Shown one piece after another: positions 51,799 to 60,545 of a DNA stretch of 64,000 bases. How positions within the stretch are numbered: the stretch's first letter is position 1; each line of letters opens with the position of its first letter. The notes beneath the pieces were generated by a model. The model had not been told where the DNA came from, ran no database searches, and was given only the letters and a program-made list of their open reading frames with translations. Position numbers and translations under genes: made by a program. This DNA is from Zoogloea sp016790385 (GTDB lineage Bacteria > Pseudomonadota > Gammaproteobacteria > Burkholderiales > Rhodocyclaceae). Location of the stretch: NCBI RefSeq assembly GCF_041916735.1, contig NZ_JAYRYY010000001.1; one strand, given 5' to 3'.

Positions 51799-52821
51799 TC
51801 AGTCCTTCTTGTGACCGAAAACGGGGGCCTGGGTCTTCATGTCGATGATCGGCACCAGAATGTTCATCAGCAGGGTCGCAAAGGCGATGCCGTCCGGGTA
51901 GGCGCCAAAGGCGCGAATCACATAGGTGAGCACCGCCGCCCCCGCCGCAAACAGCAGCTTGCCGCGCGCCGTGGTGGCGCCCGAGACCGGGTCGGTCAGG
52001 ATGAAGAAAGCCCCGAGCATGGCGCCACCCGAGGCGAGATGAAAGAGCGGAGAGGCGAAGCCCTCCGGGCGCAGGCTCCAGAGCAGCCCGGCCGTGGCAA
52101 AGAGCGCGCCGCAAAAGGCCGCGGGAATGTGCCACGTGATGATGCGGCGCTGGATCAGCCACAGACCGCCAAGGAGATAGCCGAAGGCGACCCATTCACC
52201 GCCCTTGCCCCCCAGGAGACCGAAGGCCGGGCCGTCCATAAGCTGGGCGGCGCGCAGGCCATGCAGCTCTGAGTCCGGGCTTGCGGCGCTGCGTAGTGCA
52301 GTGCGAAGGGCATCCAGCGGCGTGGCGCCCGTGATGGCATCCACGTGGCGGGCGCCGCCGAAAATCAACTCGATCTGAGTCTTGAAATCGAGCTGACCGG
52401 CTGCCGGCCATTGGGACATCAATGCCGGATAGGCAACAATCATCAGGCAGAAAGCTGCCATGGCGGGGTTGAAGGGGTTTTGACCGAGGCCGCCGTAGAG
52501 CTGCTTGACAATGACGACGGCGAGCAGGGTGCCGGTGACCGTCAGCCACCACGGAGCGATGGGGGGGAAGGTGAGGGCGATCAGCCACGCTGTGACGATG
52601 GCCGATAGATCGGTAAGGAAGAGCGCCTTCGGCTTGCCACGGATAGCCAGCATGGCGGCCTCTCCGGCCAGCGCGGCGACGCTGGCGATGGCGAGCTGGA
52701 CGAGGATGCCTGCGCCAAAGAACCACACGTAGGCGGCGATACCGGGCACCAGGGCCAATAGCACCTGGAGCATGACGCTCTGGACGCTGGCCGGCTTGCG
52801 AATGTAAGGCGAGTTGATCAT
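51799..52821 (-). CDS. rsxD: Rsx/Rnf electron transport complex subunit D
   Basis: Polytopic membrane subunit of 340 residues, homologous to NqrB, with about nine helices. The flavin attachment motif is TGATPLDALR near residue 166. YGGLGQNPFNPAMAAF and FILTDPVSGATT are further signatures. It carries electrons within the membrane part of the Rsx complex. rsxC lies 21 bases upstream. Confidence 0.95.
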   Translation of the reverse strand: MINSPYIRKPASVQSVMLQVLLALVPGIAAYVWFFGAGILVQLAIASVAALAGEAAMLAIRGKPKALFLTDLSAIVTAWLIALTFPPIAPWWLTVTGTLLAVVIVKQLYGGLGQNPFNPAMAAFCLMIVAYPALMSQWPAAGQLDFKTQIELIFGGARHVDAITGATPLDALRTALRSAASPDSELHGLRAAQLMDGPAFGLLGGKGGEWVAFGYLLGGLWLIQRRIITWHIPAAFCGALFATAGLLWSLRPEGFASPLFHLASGGAMLGAFFILTDPVSGATTARGKLLFAAGAAVLTYVIRAFGAYPDGIAFATLLMNILVPIIDMKTQAPVFGHKKD

Positions 52822-52842
52822 GGGGGGCTCCGGGCGGCGCGT

Positions 52843-54537
52843 TCAGGCCTGGCCGGCCGGGGGATGGGGATCGGATGAGGCTTCCCGGGCAGCGTGACGA
52901 CGGGCATCAATGGCGGCCATTTCGGCCTGCACGTCCGGGCTGGTAACGTCCAGGTTCTTCGGGGCCACCTGGGCTTTTTGCAGGCGCGCCTTCTCCATGG
53001 CCGCTTCGATCAGGGCGCGTTTAGCATCATCGCCACCGGGCTTGGTTACGGCAGCAGCCGCGCCCGGGGGGGCTGTGGCTGTGTCGCCAGCGACCTTTTC
53101 GCGCGTTGCTGCCGCTTTGGCGGCGAGCTTTTCGGCCTTTTCTTGCTTTTCCCGCTCCTGCCGGAGGTTTTTGAACTCGAAGCGCTCCCGGGCCGTGTCG
53201 GCGGCTTCCTTCTCCCGTTCGCGGGCCCAGATTTCGCTCTTGGAAAAGCGGAAATAGTCCACCAGCGGTATGTGTGAAGGGCACACGAAACTGCAGCAAC
53301 CGCATTCAATGCAATCGAAGAGGTGGTATTCCTGGGTTTTGCCGAAGTTCCTGGCGCGGGAGAACCAGTACATTTCGAAGGGGGCAAGGTCGGCCGGGCA
53401 GGCCTTGGCGCATTCTCCACAGCGGATGCAGGGCATCTCGGGCGGCGGGGGCGGAAAAAGAACCGGGCTGCCCACCAGGATGCAGTTGGTGGCCTTCACA
53501 ACAGGTACGTCGAAGGCCGGCATGCGCACACCCATCATGGGGCCGCCCATGATGTAGCGGTCGGTGTCGGGGCGGGCACCCGCGAGGCGCACCACATGGT
53601 CCATCGGCGTCCCGATGAGGACATCATAATTGCGAGGCGCGTCCACATTACCAGCCACGGTGACGACGCGAGAGATCAGCGGACGACCGTGTTCAAGGGC
53701 ATCATGGATGCTGTAGGCCGTGCCCACGTTGAAACACTGCACGCCAAAATCAGTGGAACGGCGCCCGTGGGGGACTTCGATACCGGTAAGAACACGAATG
53801 AGCTGTTTGGCGCCGCCTGCGGGGTAGCGGGTGGGGATGGCCAGGGCTTCGATGCCTGGCTCGCCAGCCGCGGCGATGGCTGCCCGGACAGCGGCGAGCG
53901 CTTCCGGCTTGTTGTCTTCGATACCGATCAGCACGTCCCGGGCGTGGAGCATGTGGCGCATGGCGCTGATGCCCTTGAGCATGTCGGTGGCGCGCTCGCG
54001 CATGAGCATGTCGTCGCAGGTGATGAAAGGCTCGCATTCGGCACCGTTGATCACCAGTGTATCGAGCTTGCCTTCCTTGCCCGGCTTGAGTTTGAGATGG
54101 CTGGGGAACACCGCGCCGCCCAGACCCACCACGCCGGCGTCACGCAGGTAATCACGCAACTCGTCGGGTGTGGCAGCCCGGACATTGATCCGGTCGAGTT
54201 CGCCCCAGCGGTCTTCTCCGTCCGGTTCAATAACGACAGACAGAGTGGTGAGGCCCGATGTATGGGGCATGACGGCCGGCAGGACGTCGCGAACGATGCC
54301 GGAGGTGGAGGCGTGGACGGCGGAGGACAAATTGCCGTCGGCACCGCCAATGCGCTGGCCCTTGAAGACTTGATCGCCGGGTTGGACCAGCGGGCGGGGA
54401 TGACCACCCACTGACTGATGCAGCGGAATCACCAGCCTGTCCGGCAGGGGAACGGAGGCGATGGGGGCTGTGGTGGAGTGCGCCTTGTTGGTTGGCGGCT
54501 TCACGCCTCCATGGAACTTGAAGAGTTTGCGCAGCAT
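52843..54537 (-). CDS. rsxC: Rsx/Rnf electron transport complex subunit C
   Basis: Peripheral NADH/flavin-type subunit of 564 residues. It begins with the GGVKPP motif, has the GGAVFPSHLKL glycine-rich loop and the INGAECEPFITCDDMLM region, and binds two [4Fe-4S] clusters (CIRCGECAKACP and CIECGCCSFVCP, about 375-425). The last 130 residues form a Lys/Ala/Glu-rich, probably coiled and flexible tail, shorter than the repeat tail of E. coli RsxC. The 80-base gap to rsxB is the largest inside the operon. Confidence 0.95.
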   Translation of the reverse strand: MLRKLFKFHGGVKPPTNKAHSTTAPIASVPLPDRLVIPLHQSVGGHPRPLVQPGDQVFKGQRIGGADGNLSSAVHASTSGIVRDVLPAVMPHTSGLTTLSVVIEPDGEDRWGELDRINVRAATPDELRDYLRDAGVVGLGGAVFPSHLKLKPGKEGKLDTLVINGAECEPFITCDDMLMRERATDMLKGISAMRHMLHARDVLIGIEDNKPEALAAVRAAIAAAGEPGIEALAIPTRYPAGGAKQLIRVLTGIEVPHGRRSTDFGVQCFNVGTAYSIHDALEHGRPLISRVVTVAGNVDAPRNYDVLIGTPMDHVVRLAGARPDTDRYIMGGPMMGVRMPAFDVPVVKATNCILVGSPVLFPPPPPEMPCIRCGECAKACPADLAPFEMYWFSRARNFGKTQEYHLFDCIECGCCSFVCPSHIPLVDYFRFSKSEIWAREREKEAADTARERFEFKNLRQEREKQEKAEKLAAKAAATREKVAGDTATAPPGAAAAVTKPGGDDAKRALIEAAMEKARLQKAQVAPKNLDVTSPDVQAEMAAIDARRHAAREASSDPHPPAGQA

Positions 54538-54617
54538 GTCAGAGCGGTCCGGGCGCCGGCAGGGATCGATTGGCCCTTATTGGGCTGCTTTCGGGTTGAG
54601 CGATAGGGGATTTCATA

Positions 54618-55169
54618 CTAGGCGGCCTGCTTGATCTGGAAGACCGGGTAGCGCCATTTCCAGGTGTCCACCGTTTCGACGATGGGTTCCATGGTGATGC
54701 AATCCACGGGACAGGGGGCAAGGCAAAGCTCGCAACCGGTGCAGTCGGCGGCAATGATGGTGTGCATCTGCTTGGCGGCGCCCACTATGGCGTCCACCGG
54801 GCAAGCCTGGATGCACAGGGTGCAGCCGATGCAGGTGGCTTCGTCGATCACCGCGACTGATTTGGGTTTTTCAACACCGTGTTCTTCGGAAAGCGGCTTG
54901 AACTCGCGCCCGAGCAGATCGGCGAGCTTGCGGATACCCTCTTCGCCACCCGGAGGGCATTGATTGATCTCCGCCTCGCCACCCGCGATCGCGTTGGCGT
55001 AAGGGCGGCAGCCCGGAAATCCACATTGCCCGCATTGGGTCTGCGGAAGAATGGCGTCGATTTTGTCTACAAGGGGGTCGCCTTCGACCTTGAACTTGAT
55101 CGAAGCAAAACCCAGCCCGGCCCCAAGGAGCAGGGCGATGCCGGTCATGACGAGGAGAGCAGTGAGCAT
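54618..55169 (-). CDS. rsxB: Rsx/Rnf electron transport complex subunit B
   Basis: Ferredoxin-like subunit of 183 residues from the ATG at 55169 (MLTALLVMTGIALLLGAGLGF). An N-terminal membrane anchor is followed by a [4Fe-4S] domain (CGQCGFPGCRPYA with a later Cys in NQCPPGG) and two further clusters (CIGCTLCIQACPVDA and CTGCELCLAPCPVDC). A longer in-frame start at 55211 would overlap the end of rsxA. It lies 16 bases after rsxA. Confidence 0.96.
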   Translation of the reverse strand: MLTALLVMTGIALLLGAGLGFASIKFKVEGDPLVDKIDAILPQTQCGQCGFPGCRPYANAIAGGEAEINQCPPGGEEGIRKLADLLGREFKPLSEEHGVEKPKSVAVIDEATCIGCTLCIQACPVDAIVGAAKQMHTIIAADCTGCELCLAPCPVDCITMEPIVETVDTWKWRYPVFQIKQAA

Positions 55170-55185
55170 GGTTCGGTGCGGAAGC

Positions 55186-55770
55186 TCAGTGATACTTGTC
55201 GAGGCCGGCAAAGCCCATGAAGGCCAGGCTCATGAGGCCGGCGGTGACCATGGCGATGGCCGTGCCCTTGAATGGCGCGGGGATGTCGGCGCCGTCGAGG
55301 CGTTCGCGAATGCCAGCAAAAAGAACGAGGACGAGGGAGAACCCGACGGAACTGCCGAAACCGAAAAGCAGGGATTCGAGCAGATCGTGATGCAAGGCGA
55401 CATTGAGCAGGGGGATGCCCAGTACGGCACAGTTGGTGGTGATCAGCGGCAGGTAGATGCCAAGCACCTGGTGCAGTACGGGGCTGGTCTTCTGGATGAC
55501 CAGCTCTGTGACTTGCACGATGGCGGCAATGATCACGATGAAGGCGAGAGTGCGCAGATAGTCGACGCCCGCAGGAACAAGGATGTAGTGATCCACCAGA
55601 TAGCTGGTGCCACAGCCCAGCGTGAGTACGAAGGTGGTTGCGGCACCCATCCCGACGGCCGTGTCGAGTTTCTTGGAAACCCCCATGAACGGACATAGAC
55701 CAAGGATGCGGACCAACACAACGTTGTTAACCAGGACAGCGCCAAGAATCACAAAAAGGTAGCTGGTCAT
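55186..55770 (-). CDS. rsxA: Rsx/Rnf electron transport complex subunit A
   Basis: Membrane subunit of 194 residues with six helices, homologous to NqrE. Signatures are VNNVVLVRILGLCPFMGVS (related to RsxE by inverted topology) and LITTNCAVLGIPLLN. It is the first gene of the leftward rsxABCDGE-nth operon. A promoter with a palindrome around the -10 lies 45 bases upstream. Confidence 0.96.
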   Translation of the reverse strand: MTSYLFVILGAVLVNNVVLVRILGLCPFMGVSKKLDTAVGMGAATTFVLTLGCGTSYLVDHYILVPAGVDYLRTLAFIVIIAAIVQVTELVIQKTSPVLHQVLGIYLPLITTNCAVLGIPLLNVALHHDLLESLLFGFGSSVGFSLVLVLFAGIRERLDGADIPAPFKGTAIAMVTAGLMSLAFMGFAGLDKYH

Positions 55771-55814
55771 GTCAGCTGCACCGGTGGGTGGGCGAATCGA
55801 AAGGCAGAAGCGGG

Positions 55815-55844
55815 ATTATCCCGTGCCCACTGACGAGGGCTCAA
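55815..55844 (-). promoter_or_regulatory. Promoter of rsx operon with palindromic -10 region
   Basis: On the minus strand TTGAGC (55844-55839) and GATAAT (55820-55815) are separated by 18 bases. The -10 lies inside a perfect 13-base inverted repeat CGGGATTATCCCG (55811-55823, top strand), a possible operator or early hairpin. Confidence 0.6.
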
Positions 55845-55879
55845 GCCTGCTGTGAATGGGGGCATTCCGGTGGTGAACA

Positions 55880-56896
55880 TCAGGTGTTGTAGTCGCGGGT
55901 TTCCGCAACCGCCTCACGAACCAGGGCAGGGCCGCGGTAAATGAGGCCACTGTATATCTGCACCAGTTTCGCGCCGGCATCGAGCTTCACGCGGGCCTGG
56001 CGGCCGTCAAAGACCCCGCCGGCAGCGATGATGGGCAACTCGTTTTGGAGGGCTTTCGCCAGGGCTGCAACGATGGCGGTGGAGGCTTCGAACAGGGGGG
56101 CGCCGGACAGGCCGCCCTGTTGATCCCCATATGGCACCCCCTGGACTTTGTCCCGTGCCAGGGTGGTGTTGGTGGCGATCACGGCGTCAATGCGGTGGCG
56201 GCGCAGGGCGTCGGCAATATTGGTGATCTGGGCATCGTCGAGATCGGGGGCGATCTTGAGGGTGATTGGCACGTAACGTCCGTGTTTGTCGGCCAACTGG
56301 GCCTGCCGTGCCTTGAGTTGGCCGAGGAGGGCGTCAAGCTCGGATTCACCTTGCAGCTGGCGCAGGTTTTTGGTGTTGGGCGACGAGATATTGACGGTGA
56401 TGTAGCTTGCCAGGGGGTAGGCTTTATCGAGACAGATCAGATAGTCGTCAGCGGCGCGCTCAATGGGTGTATCTGCATTTTTGCCGATGTTGATGCCGAG
56501 TATGCCCTTGAACTTCATGGCCTCGACGTTGCTGATGAGTGCGTCGATACCGTGGTTGTTGAAGCCCATGCGATTGATGATCCCCTTGACCTCGGGCAGC
56601 CGGAACATGCGAGGTTTGGGGTTGCCGGGCTGGGCGCGGGGGGTGATGGTGCCGATTTCGATGAAGCCGAAACCCATTCGTGCAAGGCCATCGATGATCT
56701 CGCCGTTCTTGTCGAGGCCCGCGGCCATACCGATTCGGTTGGGGAAGTTTAAGCCCATCACTTCGACCGGGCGCGCGGGGAGCGGCTTGCCGGCGGGTAG
56801 CATACGCCCGGCGACGTTCAGACCGGCAAGGGCGGTCTCGTGGGCGGTCTCCGCATCGAGGGAGAAAAGTACAGGACGGGCGATTTCGTAGAGCAT
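55880..56896 (-). CDS. pyrD: Dihydroorotate dehydrogenase (quinone), class 2
   Basis: Membrane-associated flavoenzyme of 338 residues that oxidises dihydroorotate to orotate with quinone. The N-terminal hydrophobic helices (about 1-30) mark class 2. GMAAGLDKNGE is the FMN loop, and NISSPNT holds the catalytic Ser. The C-terminal IAAGGVFDGRQA and QIYSGLIYRGP bind FMN phosphate. It is 42 bases downstream of the small envelope gene and 109 bases upstream of rsxA. Confidence 0.97.
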   Translation of the reverse strand: MLYEIARPVLFSLDAETAHETALAGLNVAGRMLPAGKPLPARPVEVMGLNFPNRIGMAAGLDKNGEIIDGLARMGFGFIEIGTITPRAQPGNPKPRMFRLPEVKGIINRMGFNNHGIDALISNVEAMKFKGILGINIGKNADTPIERAADDYLICLDKAYPLASYITVNISSPNTKNLRQLQGESELDALLGQLKARQAQLADKHGRYVPITLKIAPDLDDAQITNIADALRRHRIDAVIATNTTLARDKVQGVPYGDQQGGLSGAPLFEASTAIVAALAKALQNELPIIAAGGVFDGRQARVKLDAGAKLVQIYSGLIYRGPALVREAVAETRDYNT

Positions 56897-56938
56897 CCGG
56901 CATTCTACCGCAGTGCGGAAAAGCTTTGTTTTTCGGGC

Positions 56939-57412
56939 TCAATCGAGCGCGAAGCGTACCTGCATGCCGATGTATCCGCTGTAACCGGGTAGATTGGGAA
57001 TGGCGACGAGATTGGCGCCGAAACGACCGGACTGCACCGACGCTGCGGGAAGAAGCAAAACCGGTGACGGGTAGCCAGTGGCAAGAAGTCCGAATACGCC
57101 GAGGCGCAGGGGCCCGAGTTCCAAGGGCATCCAGCGTGCGCCAGCATAGACGGTGTGGCGATCATAGCTGTTGCGAAAATAGCCCGCCGTGGCAACCCAG
57201 GGTGTGCCGGTGAATTCCTTTTCGATGCCCGCTCCAGGGTTGATCTCCCTCCAGTCGCGACGATCAGGCTGGAAGTGGTGTGATGCCCCGGAAAGTACCA
57301 GCCAGTAGCGTCCTGGCGACTCGAGGAGCCCCTCTCCGTGGGCACTGAGAGCCGTGACGCCCAGAGCGATCAGCGCAATGGACTTCAGGGTGAAATGGCA
57401 CGCCGGGGTCAT
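56939..57412 (-). CDS. Predicted envelope beta-barrel-like protein coupled to bpt
   Basis: Protein of 157 residues from ATG 57412, with a signal peptide (hydrophobic core about 12-24, then ALSAHGEG). The mature part alternates short strands rich in Tyr, Trp and Gly (YWLVLSGASHHF, WVATAGYFRNS, TVYAGARWMPLEL, YIGMQVRFALD) and ends in an aromatic strand, as small outer membrane barrels do. The layout loosely recalls PagP, but I cannot confirm this. Its ATG overlaps the bpt stop as ATGA, so it is translated in concert with bpt. The function is unknown. Confidence 0.7.
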   Translation of the reverse strand: MTPACHFTLKSIALIALGVTALSAHGEGLLESPGRYWLVLSGASHHFQPDRRDWREINPGAGIEKEFTGTPWVATAGYFRNSYDRHTVYAGARWMPLELGPLRLGVFGLLATGYPSPVLLLPAASVQSGRFGANLVAIPNLPGYSGYIGMQVRFALD

Positions 57413-58149
57413 TCGAGTTGAGCGATGTCGGCATCGGAAAGGGTTTGCCATTGTCCGCCGACCCGACCCTGAAGCGGTCTGAAGCGGGCTTTGTAGGCCA
57501 TCTTCCGGCTTTCGCGTATCCAGTAGCCCAGATAGAGGTAGGGAAGCTTGAGCTCGCGACAGACTTCAATCTGCCACAGGACACCAAACGTACCCAGCCC
57601 TGGCCCCGAAGCATCGGGCTCATAGAAGGTATAAACGCTGGACAGGCCGTCGGTAAGGCAGTCGATGACGCTGACCATGCGCAGGATCCCATTTTCCCGG
57701 AACTCGATGAGCCGGCTATCCACATGGCTTTGCAGCAGAAAATGGGCGTACTGCTCGCGGTTGTCCTGGTCCATGCCGCCTCCAGCATGGCGGGTTGCCT
57801 GATAGCGCTGGTAGAGGAGGTAGTGTTCCTCGATGAAATCGAGCGGCATCTCCCTGGGCTGGAGATGCCCGCAGGCGGTCAAAGCCCGGCGTTGGCTGCG
57901 GGAGGGGCGGAATGCGGCGACGGGAATGCGTACCGGGATGCAGGCGCGGCAGGCGTCACAATACGGTCGGTAGGTGAAGATGCCACTGCGTCGGAAGCCG
58001 CTATGAACCAATTCACTGTAGAGAGGCGTGTCAATGAGGTGACTGGGGGTGGCGACCTGGGAGCGAGCTTGCCGATCGGGCAGGTAGGAGCACGCGTAAG
58101 GCGCGGTCGCATAGAACTGCAGCAGCGAATAGGGGTAGTCCTTGAGCAT
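57409..58149 (-). CDS. bpt: Aspartate/glutamate leucyltransferase Bpt
   Basis: Bacterial homologue of eukaryotic arginyl transferase, 246 residues. It adds Leu from Leu-tRNA to proteins with N-terminal Asp or Glu, marking them for ClpS/ClpAP. The N-terminal cysteine region YRPYCDACRACIPVRIPV and the C-terminal YLYLGYWIRESRKMAYKARFRP are diagnostic. It lies 6 bases after aat on the same strand, so both N-degron transferases form one operon. It overlaps the downstream envelope gene by 4 bases. Confidence 0.95.
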   Translation of the reverse strand: MLKDYPYSLLQFYATAPYACSYLPDRQARSQVATPSHLIDTPLYSELVHSGFRRSGIFTYRPYCDACRACIPVRIPVAAFRPSRSQRRALTACGHLQPREMPLDFIEEHYLLYQRYQATRHAGGGMDQDNREQYAHFLLQSHVDSRLIEFRENGILRMVSVIDCLTDGLSSVYTFYEPDASGPGLGTFGVLWQIEVCRELKLPYLYLGYWIRESRKMAYKARFRPLQGRVGGQWQTLSDADIAQLE

Positions 58150-58155
58150 CGAATG

Positions 58156-58860
58156 CTAGGTCCACGGGTGGTTGGCGCCATCCTCCGGCCAGCGTGCTGG
58201 CGTTGTATCGGCCTCGGCGTGGGCATCCAGCAGCCTCGCGAAGGCCTCTCGGGGAATCTCTCGACCCCCGAGGGAGGTCAGGTGTTGCGTCGTCATTTGA
58301 CAATCTAACACGCGAAAATTGTGTTGCTCAAGAAAGCGTGCAAGGTGGGCAAAGGCAATCTTCGAGGCGTCTGTACGCCGGCTGAACATGGACTCGCCAA
58401 AAAATGCCTTGCCGATGGCCATGCCGTATAGACCCCCGACCAGTTGCCCATCCATGTAGGTTTCGACGCTGTGAGCATAGCCGAGCCTATGCATGCGGAT
58501 GTAGGCGGCCTGGATGTCCGGCGTGATCCAGGTGCGTCCGCCGGGTTCTCGAGGGGCGGCGCAGGCGCGGATGACCGCGGGAAAATCGTGATCGAGGCGA
58601 ACCTCGTAGTTTCGCTTGCGGAGCGTCTTGCGCAGCGAGCGGCTGGGAGTCACTTCGTCGGGAAAGACCACCATGCGGGGGTCAGGACTCCACCAGAGAA
58701 TGGGCTCCCCCTCATTGAACCAGGGAAAGATACCCAGTCGATATGCGGCCAGCAGCCATTCCGGAGTGAGGGCCCCGCCTGCCGCGAGGAGTCCGTTGGG
58801 TTCGCGCAGGGCGCGTGTAAGTGGGGGGAATGCCGGGTGCTCACCGAGCCAGGGGATCAT
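58156..58860 (-). CDS. aat: Leucyl/phenylalanyl-tRNA--protein transferase
   Basis: Aat of 234 residues, the N-degron enzyme that adds Leu or Phe to proteins with N-terminal Arg or Lys. Signatures are LLAAGGALTPEWLLAAYRLG, GIFPWFNEGEPILWWSPDPR and GLYGMAIGKAFFGESMFS. It is followed by bpt after 6 bases. The upstream gap to the NlpC/P60 gene is 69 bases, with no terminator seen. Confidence 0.97.
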   Translation of the reverse strand: MIPWLGEHPAFPPLTRALREPNGLLAAGGALTPEWLLAAYRLGIFPWFNEGEPILWWSPDPRMVVFPDEVTPSRSLRKTLRKRNYEVRLDHDFPAVIRACAAPREPGGRTWITPDIQAAYIRMHRLGYAHSVETYMDGQLVGGLYGMAIGKAFFGESMFSRRTDASKIAFAHLARFLEQHNFRVLDCQMTTQHLTSLGGREIPREAFARLLDAHAEADTTPARWPEDGANHPWT

Positions 58861-58929
58861 GATGCTCGCTACCCGGCTTTGTAAGGCACGAGTACCACAT
58901 GATGCCCTGTGCGCCGACCCGGAGAGGGC

Positions 58930-59466
58930 TCAGTTGGCTTGAGTCTGGCGCGATTGCGTGCCGGGAAGGACGCGCCGGGCGCCGTCATAGCGGGCTGCCC
59001 AATAGCTGATGCGCATGTCTTCGACACGCACGACTCCGCCGGTGGATGGGGCATGGACAAACTGATTGTTGCCGAGATAGATGCCGACGTGGGAAAAAGT
59101 GCGTCTCATCGTGTTGAAGAACACCAGATCGCCTGGCTTCAATTCGGTAAGACTGACTTTTTCCCCCATCTGGGCCATCTCGGCCGCTGTTCGAGGCATT
59201 CCGAACCCGAACGCATCGGCAAAAACCTTGCCCACGAAGCCACTGCAGTCAAAGCCGGTGAGCGGGCTGGTGCCGCCCATGCGATAGGGAACGCCAAGGA
59301 AATTCAGGCTCCGGTCGACGAGCGTGCGCACCGAATCGGTGTAGCGCTCGAAAACCGAGGTGGCGGAGGCTTCGTCGGTGCCCCGGTTGGGAAGCTCGGA
59401 CGCGAGGACCGCACCGGTGGAGGCGATCGCTACAAAAAAGCCGATTATCGTCTTCTTGATAGGCAT
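58930..59466 (-). CDS. NlpC/P60 family peptidoglycan peptidase
   Basis: Secreted cysteine peptidase of 178 residues from ATG 59466, with a signal peptide (MPIKKTIIGFFVAIASTGAV). The NlpC/P60 domain (about 50-165) has catalytic Cys in GFDCSGFV, His in FSHVGIYLG and the third polar residue His in QFVHAPS. The FLGVPYRMGG motif precedes the Cys. It probably cuts peptide stems in peptidoglycan. GGAGG lies 12 bases before the ATG, longer than usual. Confidence 0.9.
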   Translation of the reverse strand: MPIKKTIIGFFVAIASTGAVLASELPNRGTDEASATSVFERYTDSVRTLVDRSLNFLGVPYRMGGTSPLTGFDCSGFVGKVFADAFGFGMPRTAAEMAQMGEKVSLTELKPGDLVFFNTMRRTFSHVGIYLGNNQFVHAPSTGGVVRVEDMRISYWAARYDGARRVLPGTQSRQTQAN

Positions 59467-59472
59467 CGGGCG

Positions 59473-59501
59473 AATATACCTCCGCGGGCAATAAGTGTAA
59501 A
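59473..59501 (-). promoter_or_regulatory. Promoter overlapping NlpC/P60 gene start
   Basis: On the minus strand TTTACA (59501-59496) and TATATT (59478-59473) with an ideal 17-base spacer. The predicted transcription start coincides with the ATG at 59466, so a transcript from it would be leaderless. The GGAGG at 59483-59479 lies inside the spacer and could only be used by a transcript begun further upstream. Confidence 0.5.
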
Positions 59502-59714
59502 TAATTTCGACAAATCTATTTATGCTGTCATGCAACATGTGCATTGCTCCACGGCATGCCTGGGCGGACGTGGTTAGCATGAGCCTGCACTGGTCGCGGG
59601 CAGCAAGGTTGGGGAGACCGCGCGGGAGGCAGGCTGAACCGGTCGGCGTGTCTCCACGAAAGGGCCCTTCGGTTTTTCCAGGCTGAGCGCCCGCGCCAGT
59701 CGCACCAGCGTCGT

Positions 59715-60545
59715 TCAGGCAAACAGTTTGAGAATGCCGTCGAGCCCTGCGTGGCTGATGGCATGTGTGGCCTGTTTTCTCACCACGGGTTTGGCATGGT
59801 AAGCAATGCCGATCCCCGCTTCAGCCAGCATGGGCAGGTCGTTGGCGCCATCTCCCGCCGCAATGACGCTTTCACGAGGAAAGCCATGGTGCTCGCACAC
59901 GAGCCGCAAAGTGTGCCTCTTGGCTTCTCCGTCTATCACCTCGCCCTTGACCCGGCCAGTCAATTTCCCTTTCCGGATCTCCAGTTGATTGGCCACGGCA
60001 TAATCGAAGCCGAGCTGCTTCTGTAGGCGTTCGGTGAAGTAGGTGAAGCCACCGGAGACCAGCACGGTCAAGAGGCCAGCTTGCTTCAGGCCGGCCATCA
60101 GCGTCTCTGCGCCCGGATTGAGGCGTAGGCGCTTGTGAAAAACCTGCGCCAAGGCTTCTTCCGGCAAGCCCTTGAGCAGGGCGACACGCCGGGTCAGGGA
60201 TTCGCGAAAATCCAGCTCCCCGCGCATTGCGGCTTCGGTGATGGCGGCGACCTCCGCCTTGAGGCCTTGCATGTCCGCGATTTCGTCGATGCACTCGATG
60301 CTGATGAGCGTCGAATCCATGTCGGTGACGAACAGACGGAAATTCTTCAGCTGGCGGTTATCCGGGACGAAGGCAAAGTCCAACTGGTGGGTTTCGCAAT
60401 ACGTCTCCAGGTCGGGGTGGGGCTGGGCGCCGATCAGCCGGAAGGCGTTGTTGCCAAGGCGGCCGAGTCCTTCCGATCCGGTCATTGTGGCGAGATCCTT
60501 GAGCGCCCGGGTTTCGACTTTGGGCCCCTGGACGACCAGATTCAT
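59715..60545 (-). CDS. serB: Phosphoserine phosphatase SerB
   Basis: HAD-family phosphatase of 276 residues that makes serine from phosphoserine. ATG 60545 overlaps the aroG stop by one base (TGATG) and is preferred over in-frame starts inside aroG. The N-terminal part is ACT-like. Motif I is VTDMDSTLI (Asp75, Asp77), the substrate segment is IECIDEIADMQG, motif II is VSGGFTYF, and motif III is AAGDGANDLPML. The coupling with aroG is notable: a serine enzyme directly after the first aromatic step. Confidence 0.95.
   Translation of the reverse strand: MNLVVQGPKVETRALKDLATMTGSEGLGRLGNNAFRLIGAQPHPDLETYCETHQLDFAFVPDNRQLKNFRLFVTDMDSTLISIECIDEIADMQGLKAEVAAITEAAMRGELDFRESLTRRVALLKGLPEEALAQVFHKRLRLNPGAETLMAGLKQAGLLTVLVSGGFTYFTERLQKQLGFDYAVANQLEIRKGKLTGRVKGEVIDGEAKRHTLRLVCEHHGFPRESVIAAGDGANDLPMLAEAGIGIAYHAKPVVRKQATHAISHAGLDGILKLFA

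Noticed and set aside
53323..54414. 363-codon open frame on the plus strand
   Set aside because: Antisense shadow of rsxC, with His-rich low-complexity translation and no domain.
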